Assembly (NCBI RefSeq): GCF_017168255.1
Contig: NZ_JABFAP010000001.1
Location: 943,335-1,007,334 of the forward strand
DNA from: Agrococcus sp. KRD186
Lineage (GTDB): Bacteria; Actinomycetota; Actinomycetes; Actinomycetales; Microbacteriaceae
Length of the DNA: 64,000 nt
Reading direction: 5' to 3'
Position 1 is the stretch's first letter, and every line of letters starts with the position of its first letter. The position numbers and the translations under genes were made by a program. The notes beneath the pieces were generated by a model, which made no database searches, was not told where the DNA came from, and saw only the letters and a program-made list of their open reading frames with translations. Below are positions 9,619-16,967 of the stretch, in pieces.

Positions 9619-10272
9619 ATGCTCGAGTTCCTGACCGGGTCGGGCCTCGCCGCCGCGGCGGGCATGAACGCGTACATCCCGATGCTCGCCGTCGGGCTCG
9701 CGAACCGGTTCTTCCCCGAGGCGATGGCGCTGCCGGACGGCTGGGCGTGGATCTCGAACTGGTGGGTGCTCGGCATCCTCGCCGTGCTGCTGGTGGTCGA
9801 GCTCGTGGCCGACAAGATCCCTGCGGTCGACAGCGTCAATGACGTCATCCAGACGATCGTGCGACCCACCGCCGGTGGCCTGGTCTTCGGCTCCTCCTCC
9901 ACCGCGTCGACGGTCGCCGTCACCGACCCGGCGGAGTTCTTCGCCTCCAACCAGTGGGTGCCGATCGTGGTCGGCGCCGTCATCGCGCTGACGGTGCACG
10001 TCGGGAAGACCGCCATGCGCCCGGCCGCGAACATCGCCACGGCCGGCGCCGCGGCGCCGGTGATCTCGACCATCGAGGACGTCGGCGCGATCGGCATGTC
10101 GCTGCTGGCCATCGTGGCCCCCGTGCTGGTGCTGCTGGGCCTGCTGCTGCTCGGCCTGCTGAGCTGGTCGATCTGGCGGAACGCCAGGAAGCGCAGGAAT
10201 GCCGACCTGCGGCCGGCCACCGCGCGGATCGCCGAGCGCGACGACAGCGAACGCCTGACCCCGGAAGGGTGA
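9619..10272 (+). CDS. DUF4126 family membrane protein
   Basis: A 217-residue integral membrane protein of unknown function. It starts LEFLTGSGLAAAAGMNAYIP, which resembles the opening of DUF4126 proteins, and has hydrophobic segments near residues 5-25, 47-65, 110-130, 150 and 165-188, then a basic, charged C-terminal tail. The start at 9619 is chosen because GAGAGGGA lies 8 bases upstream and the domain begins there; upstream in-frame codons are unconserved and Arg-rich. It is divergent from the sensor kinase gene and convergent with the serine hydrolase gene. Confidence 0.75.
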   Translation: MLEFLTGSGLAAAAGMNAYIPMLAVGLANRFFPEAMALPDGWAWISNWWVLGILAVLLVVELVADKIPAVDSVNDVIQTIVRPTAGGLVFGSSSTASTVAVTDPAEFFASNQWVPIVVGAVIALTVHVGKTAMRPAANIATAGAAAPVISTIEDVGAIGMSLLAIVAPVLVLLGLLLLGLLSWSIWRNARKRRNADLRPATARIAERDDSERLTPEG

Positions 10273-10309
10273 CAGCCGGCGGATGACGCGCAGCTGGCCC
10301 GCCGCGCGC

Positions 10310-11698
10310 TCAGCCACCCGACCGGGCGGTCTCCATGGGCACGGCCTCGACCGCGTCGAGGTGCATCGCGCCGCGCCACCGCACGACCCGGCCGCTCGCA
10401 TCCCGCTGCGCCTGTGCGAACTCGTGCCCGGACCCCATCCCGGTGGCGGCGGTGATGCGCACCCGGTCGTCGTCCTGCGGCTCGAGCACGTCCACCGCCT
10501 GCAGCGGGTCGGCAGCCGCGGGTGAGATGCCGAGCAGGCGGCCGCCCAACTCGGCCACATCGACCCGGCCCCAGATGCTCGCGAAGGACCCCTCGAACGA
10601 GCGCAGCCGATCGAGCTCGTCGGCGCTCGGCGCATCCGTCGCCGCCTCCAGCGCCGTGCTCACGATGCGGGCGACGCCGACCGCCAGCTCCTCCGCGGGC
10701 CCGTCGATCGCGTTGGTGAGCACGCTGACGACCACGTCGCGCCGGGCGTCCACGAGGGTTCTGGTCGCCTGGCCCGTCCACGCACCGCCGTGGCCGACCC
10801 ACTCGCGGCCGTCCACCTCGCGCAGCATGAGTCCCAGTCCGTAGCCGGTGGCGCCTTCGTCGCGGCCGGCGGTCGTCCACTGCCGCTGCCGCATGCGGCG
10901 GCGGGCGGCGGCGGTGAGCAGCCGGTCATCCGCGTCGGCCACGGTGCGGAGCGCGTCGCTGAGCGTGGAGGCGCTCGCCACTGCGCCGGTAGCGGCTGCC
11001 AGGGCACCGGCGGCCGGACTGCCGAGCACCTCGCGCTCGTCGCTGGAGTGCAGGCCGGAGTGGCCGGCGACGAGCTCCTGCGCATCGCCCGATCCGAGAT
11101 CGGCCGTGAGTCCCTCGAGCTGCAGCGGCCCGGCGACGAGCTGCTGCAGCGCCTCGGGGTAGTCGCTGCCGGTCACCGCCTCGATGATCAGGCCCAGCAG
11201 GCCGAAGCCGATGTTCGAGTACTTGAACTCGGTGGACGCGGGGATGCGCAGCGCGCCGGTCCGCGCGATGCCCAGCAGCCCGTCGAGGTCGGGGAACTCG
11301 GTCTGCAGATGCCAGAAGCCCACGTCGTCGCCGTCGCGGACCGCGCCGGCGCCGTGCGAGAGCAGCTCGCGAACCAGCAGCGCGCCGGCGTCCGTGCCCG
11401 CCAGCGCAGGCACGTGCACCTGCGCCTCGTCATCCAGCCGCAGCCGGCCCTCGTCGACCAGCCGCATCGCGGCCAGTGCGGCGAGGGATTTGGAGTGCGA
11501 GGCGACGCGGAAGCGGTGCCGGGGCGTCAGCGGCTCGCCCGTGGACGCATCCGCCACCCCGTGCGCCGTGTCGAGCACGAGCTCGCCGCCGACGCGCACC
11601 GCCGCCTGCACGCCGGGGATGCGCAGCCGCCAGCGCCGGTAGGCCAGCCAGCGCTCGGCGTAGTCGAGGGCATGGGTGATCGCGTCGTCAGCGGGCAT
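10310..11698 (-). CDS. serine hydrolase of the beta-lactamase / class C penicillin-binding protein family
   Basis: A 462-residue protein with the three family motifs: SHSK at residues 67-70 (SxxK nucleophile and lysine), YSN near 159, and GHGGAW near 310 (HxG triad). Such proteins include esterases, D-aminopeptidases and low-activity beta-lactamases, so the substrate cannot be named. No signal peptide is visible, so it is probably cytoplasmic. The 120 residues after the catalytic domain are a separate, unrecognised region. A CAGGAT hexamer (11705-11710) lies six bases ahead of the ATG. It lies after rpsA, beyond a terminator-like hairpin. Confidence 0.85.
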   Translation of the reverse strand: MPADDAITHALDYAERWLAYRRWRLRIPGVQAAVRVGGELVLDTAHGVADASTGEPLTPRHRFRVASHSKSLAALAAMRLVDEGRLRLDDEAQVHVPALAGTDAGALLVRELLSHGAGAVRDGDDVGFWHLQTEFPDLDGLLGIARTGALRIPASTEFKYSNIGFGLLGLIIEAVTGSDYPEALQQLVAGPLQLEGLTADLGSGDAQELVAGHSGLHSSDEREVLGSPAAGALAAATGAVASASTLSDALRTVADADDRLLTAAARRRMRQRQWTTAGRDEGATGYGLGLMLREVDGREWVGHGGAWTGQATRTLVDARRDVVVSVLTNAIDGPAEELAVGVARIVSTALEAATDAPSADELDRLRSFEGSFASIWGRVDVAELGGRLLGISPAAADPLQAVDVLEPQDDDRVRITAATGMGSGHEFAQAQRDASGRVVRWRGAMHLDAVEAVPMETARSGG

Positions 11699-11732
11699 GC
11701 TCCGATCCTGGCACGGCCCGCACCCGCCAACG

Positions 11733-11770
11733 ACGAAGCGGGCCGCACCCGAAGGCGCGACCCGCTTCGT
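11733..11770 (-). terminator. terminator-like hairpin after rpsA
   Basis: ACGAAGCGGG (11733-11742) pairs with CCCGCTTCGT (11761-11770), and the stem can extend further through GC pairs with an internal mismatch. It lies 12 bases past the rpsA stop. The T-run is weak, as is common in high-GC genomes. Confidence 0.6.
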
Positions 11771-11781
11771 AGGGGTGCTGC

Positions 11782-13248
11782 TTACTCGCTCGAGCCCGTG
11801 AGCTTCTCGCGGAGTGCGGCGAGCGCCTCGTCATCGGCGAGGGTGCCGACGCCAGAGCCGGACTCCTCCGTCGCGCCGCCGAACGACGATGCGCCAGCGG
11901 GCACGTCCTTCGCGAGCACGTCGGCGTCGCGGGCAGCCGCGACCTGCGCCTTGTGCGCCTCCCAGCGCGACTGCGCTGCGGTGTACTCGGCCTCCCAGGC
12001 CTCGCGCTGCGAGTCGAAGCCTTCCTTCCACTCGTTCGTCTCGGGGTCGAAGCCCTCCGGGAACTTGTAGTTGCCCTGCTCGTCGTACTCGGCGAGCATG
12101 CCGTACAGCGCGGGGTCGAAGTCGGCGCCCTCGGGGTCGACGCCCTCGTTCGCCTGCTTCAGCGAGAGCGAGATGCGGCGGCGCTCGAGGTCGATGTCGA
12201 TGATCTTCACGAAGACCTCGTCGCCGACCGCGACGACCTGGTCAGCGGTCTCGACGTGCTGCGACGAGAGCTCCGAGATGTGCACGAGGCCCTCGATGCC
12301 ATCCGCGACGCGCACGAACGCGCCGAAGGTGACGAGCTTCGTGACCTTGCCCGGTGCGACCTGGCCGATGGCGTGAGTGCGGGCGAAGATCTGCCACGGG
12401 TCCTCCTGCGTCGCCTTCAGCGACAGCGAGACGCGCTCGCGGTCGAGCTCGACGGTGAGGATCTCGACGGTGACCTCCTGGCCCACCTCGACGACCTCCG
12501 AGGCGTGCTCGATGTGCTTCCACGAGAGCTCGGAGACGTGCACGAGGCCGTCGACGCCGCCGAGGTCGACGAACGCGCCGAAGTTGACGATCGACGAGAC
12601 GACGCCCTTGCGGACCTGGCCCTTCTGCAGCGACTGCAGGAAGGCGCCGCGCGAAGCCGACTGCGTCTCCTCGAGGAGGGCGCGGCGCGAGAGCACGACG
12701 TTGTTGCGGTTCTTGTCGAGCTCGAGGATCTTCGCCTCGATCTCCTGGCCGAGGTACGGCGTGAGGTCGCGGACGCGGCGCAGCTCGATGAGCGACGCGG
12801 GCAGGAAGCCGCGCAGACCGATGTCGACGATGAGACCGCCCTTGACGACCTCGATGACCGTGCCGGTGACGACGCCGTCGTCCTCCTTGATGCGCTCGAC
12901 ATCGCCCCAGGCGCGCTCGTACTGCGCACGCTTCTTGGAGAGGATCAGGCGACCCTCCTTGTCCTCCTTCTGGAGGACGAGCGCCTCGACGGTGTCGCCG
13001 ACCTCGACGACCTCGGTGGGGTCGACGTCGTGCTTGATGGAGAGCTCGCGCGAGGGGATGACGCCCTCGGTCTTGTAGCCGACGTCGAGAAGGACCTCAT
13101 CGCGGTCGATCTTGACGACGGTGCCCTCGATGAGGTCGCCGTCATTGAAGAACTTCAGGGTCTTCTCAACGGCGGCCATGAAGTCATCGGCCGAGCCGAT
13201 GTCGTTCACAGCGACCTGCTTCGGAGCCGTGGTCGTTGCAGTGGTCAT
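11782..13248 (-). CDS. rpsA: 30S ribosomal protein S1
   Basis: S1 binds mRNA on the 30S subunit and helps start translation. The 488-residue product contains four S1 RNA-binding repeats beginning near residues 38, 122, 208 and 293; the third and fourth are the most canonical (FGAFVDLGGVDGLVHVSEL and FGAFVRVADGIEGLVHISEL). A non-S1 acidic C-terminal tail follows. Four repeats rather than the six of E. coli is normal in actinobacteria. The ATG at 13248 starts the usual MTTATTT leader; in-frame codons upstream are untranslated leader. A sigma-70-like promoter is seen about 100 bases upstream. Confidence 0.96.
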   Translation of the reverse strand: MTTATTTAPKQVAVNDIGSADDFMAAVEKTLKFFNDGDLIEGTVVKIDRDEVLLDVGYKTEGVIPSRELSIKHDVDPTEVVEVGDTVEALVLQKEDKEGRLILSKKRAQYERAWGDVERIKEDDGVVTGTVIEVVKGGLIVDIGLRGFLPASLIELRRVRDLTPYLGQEIEAKILELDKNRNNVVLSRRALLEETQSASRGAFLQSLQKGQVRKGVVSSIVNFGAFVDLGGVDGLVHVSELSWKHIEHASEVVEVGQEVTVEILTVELDRERVSLSLKATQEDPWQIFARTHAIGQVAPGKVTKLVTFGAFVRVADGIEGLVHISELSSQHVETADQVVAVGDEVFVKIIDIDLERRRISLSLKQANEGVDPEGADFDPALYGMLAEYDEQGNYKFPEGFDPETNEWKEGFDSQREAWEAEYTAAQSRWEAHKAQVAAARDADVLAKDVPAGASSFGGATEESGSGVGTLADDEALAALREKLTGSSE

Positions 13249-13349
13249 AGAGTTCAAGTTGCCTTTGATGGGGGACGTCAGGCCGGAAGGCATGCGGATG
13301 CGCATCCAGCGATTCGGATGGGTTGGTTCGTCACACGCGTGACCGGTCA

Positions 13350-13378
13350 AGCCTACACCGGGCGCGAGGGGCGGACAA
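13350..13378 (-). promoter_or_regulatory. candidate vegetative promoter of rpsA
   Basis: TTGTCC (13373-13378) and TAGGCT (13350-13355) are separated by 17 bases on the minus strand, giving a 5' leader of about 95 bases. It lies in the gap between the DUF885 gene stop and rpsA. Confidence 0.5.
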
Positions 13379-13420
13379 CCGGCCCGACGGCGGGCGCCGA
13401 GGCGGTCGCCGCACGGGCCG

Positions 13421-15112
13421 CTAGCCCCTGAGCACCGCCTGCCGAAGCGTGTCGAGCCCGACGCCGCCGATGTTCAGCACGCGGGTGTGGAAGCGCTTGA
13501 GGTCGAACGCGTCGCCCTCGGCCTCCGCCGCCTCGTCGCGGATCTGCTCGAAGATGCGCTGGCCGATCTTGTACGACGGCGCCTGCCCCGGCCAGCCGAA
13601 GTAGCGGTTCACCTCGAAGCGCACGAACGGCTCGTTCATGTTCACGTTCGACTTCAGGAACTCGAAGGCGTAGTCGAAGTCCCACTCCCCCGTGCCGTCG
13701 AGGCGCGGCTTGCCCAGGTGCACACCGATGTCGAGCACGACACGTGCCGCGCGCATCCGCTGCCCGTCGAGCATGCCGAGGCGGTCGGCCGGGTCGTCGA
13801 GGTAGCCCAGCGACTCCATCAGCCGCTCGGCGTAGAGCGCCCAGCCCTCGGCGTGGCCCGAGGTGCCGGCGAAGGCGCGGCGCCACAGGTTGAGCTCCCC
13901 GCGGTTGTAGGTCTGCTGCGCGATCTGCAGGTGGTGGCCCGGCACGCCCTCGTGGTAGACGGTGGTGAGCTCGCGCCAGGTGTCGAACTCGGTCACGCCC
14001 TTCGGCACCGACCACCACATGCGGCCGGGGCGCGAGAAGTCGTCCGAGGGGCCGGTGTAGTAGATGCCGCCGGTCTCGGTGGGCGCGATCATGCACTCGA
14101 GCGCCCTGATGGGCTCGGCGATGTCGAAGTGGGTCCTGCCGAGCTCCTCGACCGCCTGGTCGCTCGTGCGCTGCATCCACGCCTTGAGCGCGTCGGTGCC
14201 GTGCAGCTTGCGGCTCTCGTCGCCGTCGAGGAACGCGATCGCCTCGTGCACGCTCGCGCCGGGCTTGATCTCGTTCGCGATCGCCTCCTGCTCGCTGCGC
14301 ATGCGGTCGAGCTCCTCGATGCCCCACGCGTAGGTCTCGTCGAGGTCGACCTCGGCGCCCAGGAAGCGGCGCGACATGAGCGAGTAGAACTCCCGGCCGA
14401 CGGCGTCGACGGGGTTGGCGGATGCGGCGAGCTCGTCGCGCAGGAAGCCCGCGAAGCGCTGATGGGCGTCGGTGGCCTCCACGGCGGCGGCGGCCAGGTC
14501 GCGCCCGAGCGACTCGGGCAGCTCTTCGCCGCCGGCCTTGGCGCCGGCGGCGAAGGTGTGGAAGAAGCCGGCGCCGGGCGCGTAGTCGCTCAGCTGCTCG
14601 AGCACGTTGTCGATCTGCCGGGCGGCGGGCGTGTTGCCGCTGGCGATGCCCGCGCGCAGCGACGCGATGTATCCGTCGATCGCCGCGGGCACGTTCCGCA
14701 TGCGCTGCGCGATGTCGTCCCAGTCCTGCTCGCCGGCGGTCGGCATGAGGTCGAAGATGTCGCGGATGCTCGAGGCCGGGCTCGCGAGGTTGTTCAGGTC
14801 GCGATCGCCCCAGCCGGCGGCGTCGATGTCGAGCTCGAGCTGCAGCTCGCGCGCCAGGTCGGTCTTGGTGACCCAGTCGATGTCGTCGGCTGGCTGCGCG
14901 GCGTCGAGCCGCGCCAGCACGTCGCGGGCGAGCCCTGCCATGGCCTCGCGGCCGGCGGGCGAGTAGTCGCCGTAGCCGGACTTGTCTCCCTCGAGACCGG
15001 TCCAGACGTTGAGCTCGGGGTTCATCGCGGCCGCCCGGTGGACGTAGTCCTCGGCGATGCGGTCGATGTCGGTGTGCGGGCGCGACGATGCGCCGACGTT
15101 CTCAGCTGTCAT
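13421..15112 (-). CDS. DUF885 family protein, probable zinc metallopeptidase-like enzyme
   Basis: A 563-residue cytoplasmic protein of the DUF885 family, whose members carry a gluzincin-like zinc site. The site is visible as TVYHEGVPGHHLQ near residue 382, with a downstream glutamate in SGHAEGWALYAE near 415. No signal peptide is seen, and the peptide substrate is unknown. The ATG at 15112 is preceded by TAGGCT and seven bases, suggesting a leaderless transcript; the reading frame stays open well upstream, but that part overlaps the LLM oxidoreductase gene on the same strand. It stands between rpsA and the oxidoreductase. Confidence 0.85.
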   Translation of the reverse strand: MTAENVGASSRPHTDIDRIAEDYVHRAAAMNPELNVWTGLEGDKSGYGDYSPAGREAMAGLARDVLARLDAAQPADDIDWVTKTDLARELQLELDIDAAGWGDRDLNNLASPASSIRDIFDLMPTAGEQDWDDIAQRMRNVPAAIDGYIASLRAGIASGNTPAARQIDNVLEQLSDYAPGAGFFHTFAAGAKAGGEELPESLGRDLAAAAVEATDAHQRFAGFLRDELAASANPVDAVGREFYSLMSRRFLGAEVDLDETYAWGIEELDRMRSEQEAIANEIKPGASVHEAIAFLDGDESRKLHGTDALKAWMQRTSDQAVEELGRTHFDIAEPIRALECMIAPTETGGIYYTGPSDDFSRPGRMWWSVPKGVTEFDTWRELTTVYHEGVPGHHLQIAQQTYNRGELNLWRRAFAGTSGHAEGWALYAERLMESLGYLDDPADRLGMLDGQRMRAARVVLDIGVHLGKPRLDGTGEWDFDYAFEFLKSNVNMNEPFVRFEVNRYFGWPGQAPSYKIGQRIFEQIRDEAAEAEGDAFDLKRFHTRVLNIGGVGLDTLRQAVLRG

Positions 15113-15119
15113 GGCGCCC

Positions 15120-15125
15120 AGCCTA
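15120..15125 (-). promoter_or_regulatory. candidate leaderless -10 element of the DUF885 gene
   Basis: TAGGCT is followed by seven bases and then the ATG at 15112. It lies in the 32-base gap after the LLM oxidoreductase stop. Confidence 0.45.
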
Positions 15126-15144
15126 CGGCTCTGAGCTCCACCGC

Positions 15145-16155
15145 TCACGCCAGCGCGGGCATGACCTCGCGCTCGTACAGCGCCATGCCGGTGCGGTCGT
15201 AGGCGACCTCCGGCATGTAGGCGATGAGCGTGCCGAGCCCGGCCTCGCGCAGGGCGCCGATGTGGTCGAGCACCATCTGCGGCGTGCCGACGACGGCGCC
15301 CTTGGTGGAGAATCCGGTGCCGGCGTGCTCGGCCGGCAGCGCCGCATCCGCTCGTGCATTGACCTGGTCGACGACGCGCTGCGCCTCGGCCTCGGTCTCG
15401 CGCACGACGATGTTCAGGTTGGAGGTCAGCCGCACCTCTGCCGGGTCGCGCCCCTCGCGCTCGAGGTGGGCGTGCAGGATGTCGCGCTTGCGGGCGAACT
15501 GCTCGGGGCTGCCGCCGAAGTTGGTGGCGTCGGCCCACTTCGCCGCGTAGCGCAGCGTGCGCTTCTCGCCGCCGCCGGCGACCCAGGTGGGGATGCGCGG
15601 CCTGCCGTCGCGGCCGCTCTGCAGCGGCTGCGGGCGGCAGATGGCGCCGTCGACCGTGAAGCTCTCCGACTCGATCGAGGCCTCCCCCTCGGCCCACAGC
15701 CGCTGGATGATCTGCACGCCGTCGCGCAGCGCCGAGATGCGCTCGCCCACGCCCGGGAAGCCGTAGCCGTAGGCGCGCCACTCGTGCTCGTACCAGCCGG
15801 CACCGATGCCGAACTCGAGCCGGCCGCCGGAGATCACGTCGACCGTGGCCGCGATCTTCGCCAGCAGCGCCGGGTTGCGGTAGCCGATGCACGTGCACAT
15901 CTGCCCGAGGCGCACGCGCTCGGTGCTCGCGGCCAGCGCCGCCATCAGCGTCCACGCCTCGTGGGTGGCCTCCTGCGTCGGCTGCGGCGTCGTGTGCATG
16001 TGGTCGTAGACCCACACCGAGTCCCACGCACCGGCATCCGCGGCCTGCGCGACCGACAGCATCCGCTGCCACTGCTCTGCGGGGTCGATGCCGACCAGGT
16101 CGAGGCGCCAGCCCTGCGGGATGAACAGGCCGAATCGGAGTGCGTCGTGCGTCAT
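15145..16155 (-). CDS. LLM-class (luciferase-like, F420-dependent type) oxidoreductase
   Basis: A 336-residue TIM-barrel flavin/F420 enzyme of the luciferase-like monooxygenase family. It opens with RFGLFIPQGW, has SVWVYDHMHTTP near residue 47, RVRLGQMCTCIGYRNPALLAK near 82-102, and the family GRLEFGIGAGWYEHEWRAYG near 110. Actinobacterial members often use F420, but the cofactor cannot be decided from sequence alone, and the substrate is unknown. It is the upstream neighbour of the DUF885 gene and appears to have its own leaderless promoter (TAGGCT, six bases, ATG). Confidence 0.88.
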   Translation of the reverse strand: MTHDALRFGLFIPQGWRLDLVGIDPAEQWQRMLSVAQAADAGAWDSVWVYDHMHTTPQPTQEATHEAWTLMAALAASTERVRLGQMCTCIGYRNPALLAKIAATVDVISGGRLEFGIGAGWYEHEWRAYGYGFPGVGERISALRDGVQIIQRLWAEGEASIESESFTVDGAICRPQPLQSGRDGRPRIPTWVAGGGEKRTLRYAAKWADATNFGGSPEQFARKRDILHAHLEREGRDPAEVRLTSNLNIVVRETEAEAQRVVDQVNARADAALPAEHAGTGFSTKGAVVGTPQMVLDHIGALREAGLGTLIAYMPEVAYDRTGMALYEREVMPALA

Positions 16156-16161
16156 GCCGCC

Positions 16162-16190
16162 AGCCTACGGTCGAGGTCGGGGCTTGTCGG
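16162..16190 (-). promoter_or_regulatory. candidate leaderless promoter of the LLM oxidoreductase gene
   Basis: TAGGCT (16162-16167) lies six bases from the ATG, and CCGACA (16185-16190) lies 17 bases further upstream, matching four of six -35 consensus positions. Confidence 0.45.
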
Positions 16191-16263
16191 CCCGCGGGTG
16201 CCGGAGCACACTGGTGACGGCGGGCGGCGACCCGCGTCACGCGGACGACGCGAGGAGGCATCC

Positions 16264-16887
16264 ATGCCCGATGCGACGATCGTGCCGCCGGCGCCGGCGC
16301 TCGGTGACGTGGCCGCACGGCAGCTCCGCCCGGCGGCGGCCGCGCTCATCGGCGCGCTGGTCGGCATCACCTGGGCCGCCGGGCTGCGCGCCTACATGGC
16401 GGCGCTTGTCGGCCAAGGCTCCGTCTTCTCCTGGTCGACGCTGGCCTCGATCCTGATACCGGGAGCGATCGCGGGCGCCTGCCTCGGGCTGGCGCACGCA
16501 CTGCGTGACCATCGCTCGCGCCGGGTGTGGCTGCTGGGGCTCGCGCCCTTCGCCTTCGCGGTGCTGACGCTGCTCGAGCCGGGTGCGCTCGTGGCGCTGC
16601 TCACGGCCGGGCTCGGTGGCGGGTCGATCGCGGTACCCGCGCTGCTGGTGCTCGGCGGCTTCGGGCTCGGCACCATCGGGCCGCGCATCGCACGCATCGC
16701 CTGCCTCTCCCTCGCGCTGCTGCTCACCGTCGGCATAGCGGCGACCGTGCCGGGCGTCGGCGGTGACCGCCTGGCGCTCTCCGCGCCGCAGGGGGTGTGG
16801 GCGATGGTGCTGGTCGTCGGCCTGCTGCTGACCGGCATGCTGGGCACGGCGCTGGCGTTCCGGCCCGCGGTGCGAGCCGGGCGGTAG
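16264..16887 (+). CDS. hypothetical multi-pass membrane protein
   Basis: A 207-residue protein that I do not recognise. After a 25-residue polar N-terminus it has about six hydrophobic segments (roughly 25-50, 57-80, 88-100, 103-140, 145-165, 180-200) with few charged residues between them. The ATG at 16264 follows GAGGAGG. It is divergent from the LLM oxidoreductase gene and convergent with polA, so it is a single-gene unit. No catalytic or transport motif is visible. Confidence 0.65.
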   Translation: MPDATIVPPAPALGDVAARQLRPAAAALIGALVGITWAAGLRAYMAALVGQGSVFSWSTLASILIPGAIAGACLGLAHALRDHRSRRVWLLGLAPFAFAVLTLLEPGALVALLTAGLGGGSIAVPALLVLGGFGLGTIGPRIARIACLSLALLLTVGIAATVPGVGGDRLALSAPQGVWAMVLVVGLLLTGMLGTALAFRPAVRAGR

Positions 16888-16967
16888 CCGCGGTCGGCTC
16901 CGCACGGTGGCTCCGACACGACCGGCTCCAGCACGATCGGCTCCCTGCAGGTCGTCGCCGACGTCCG

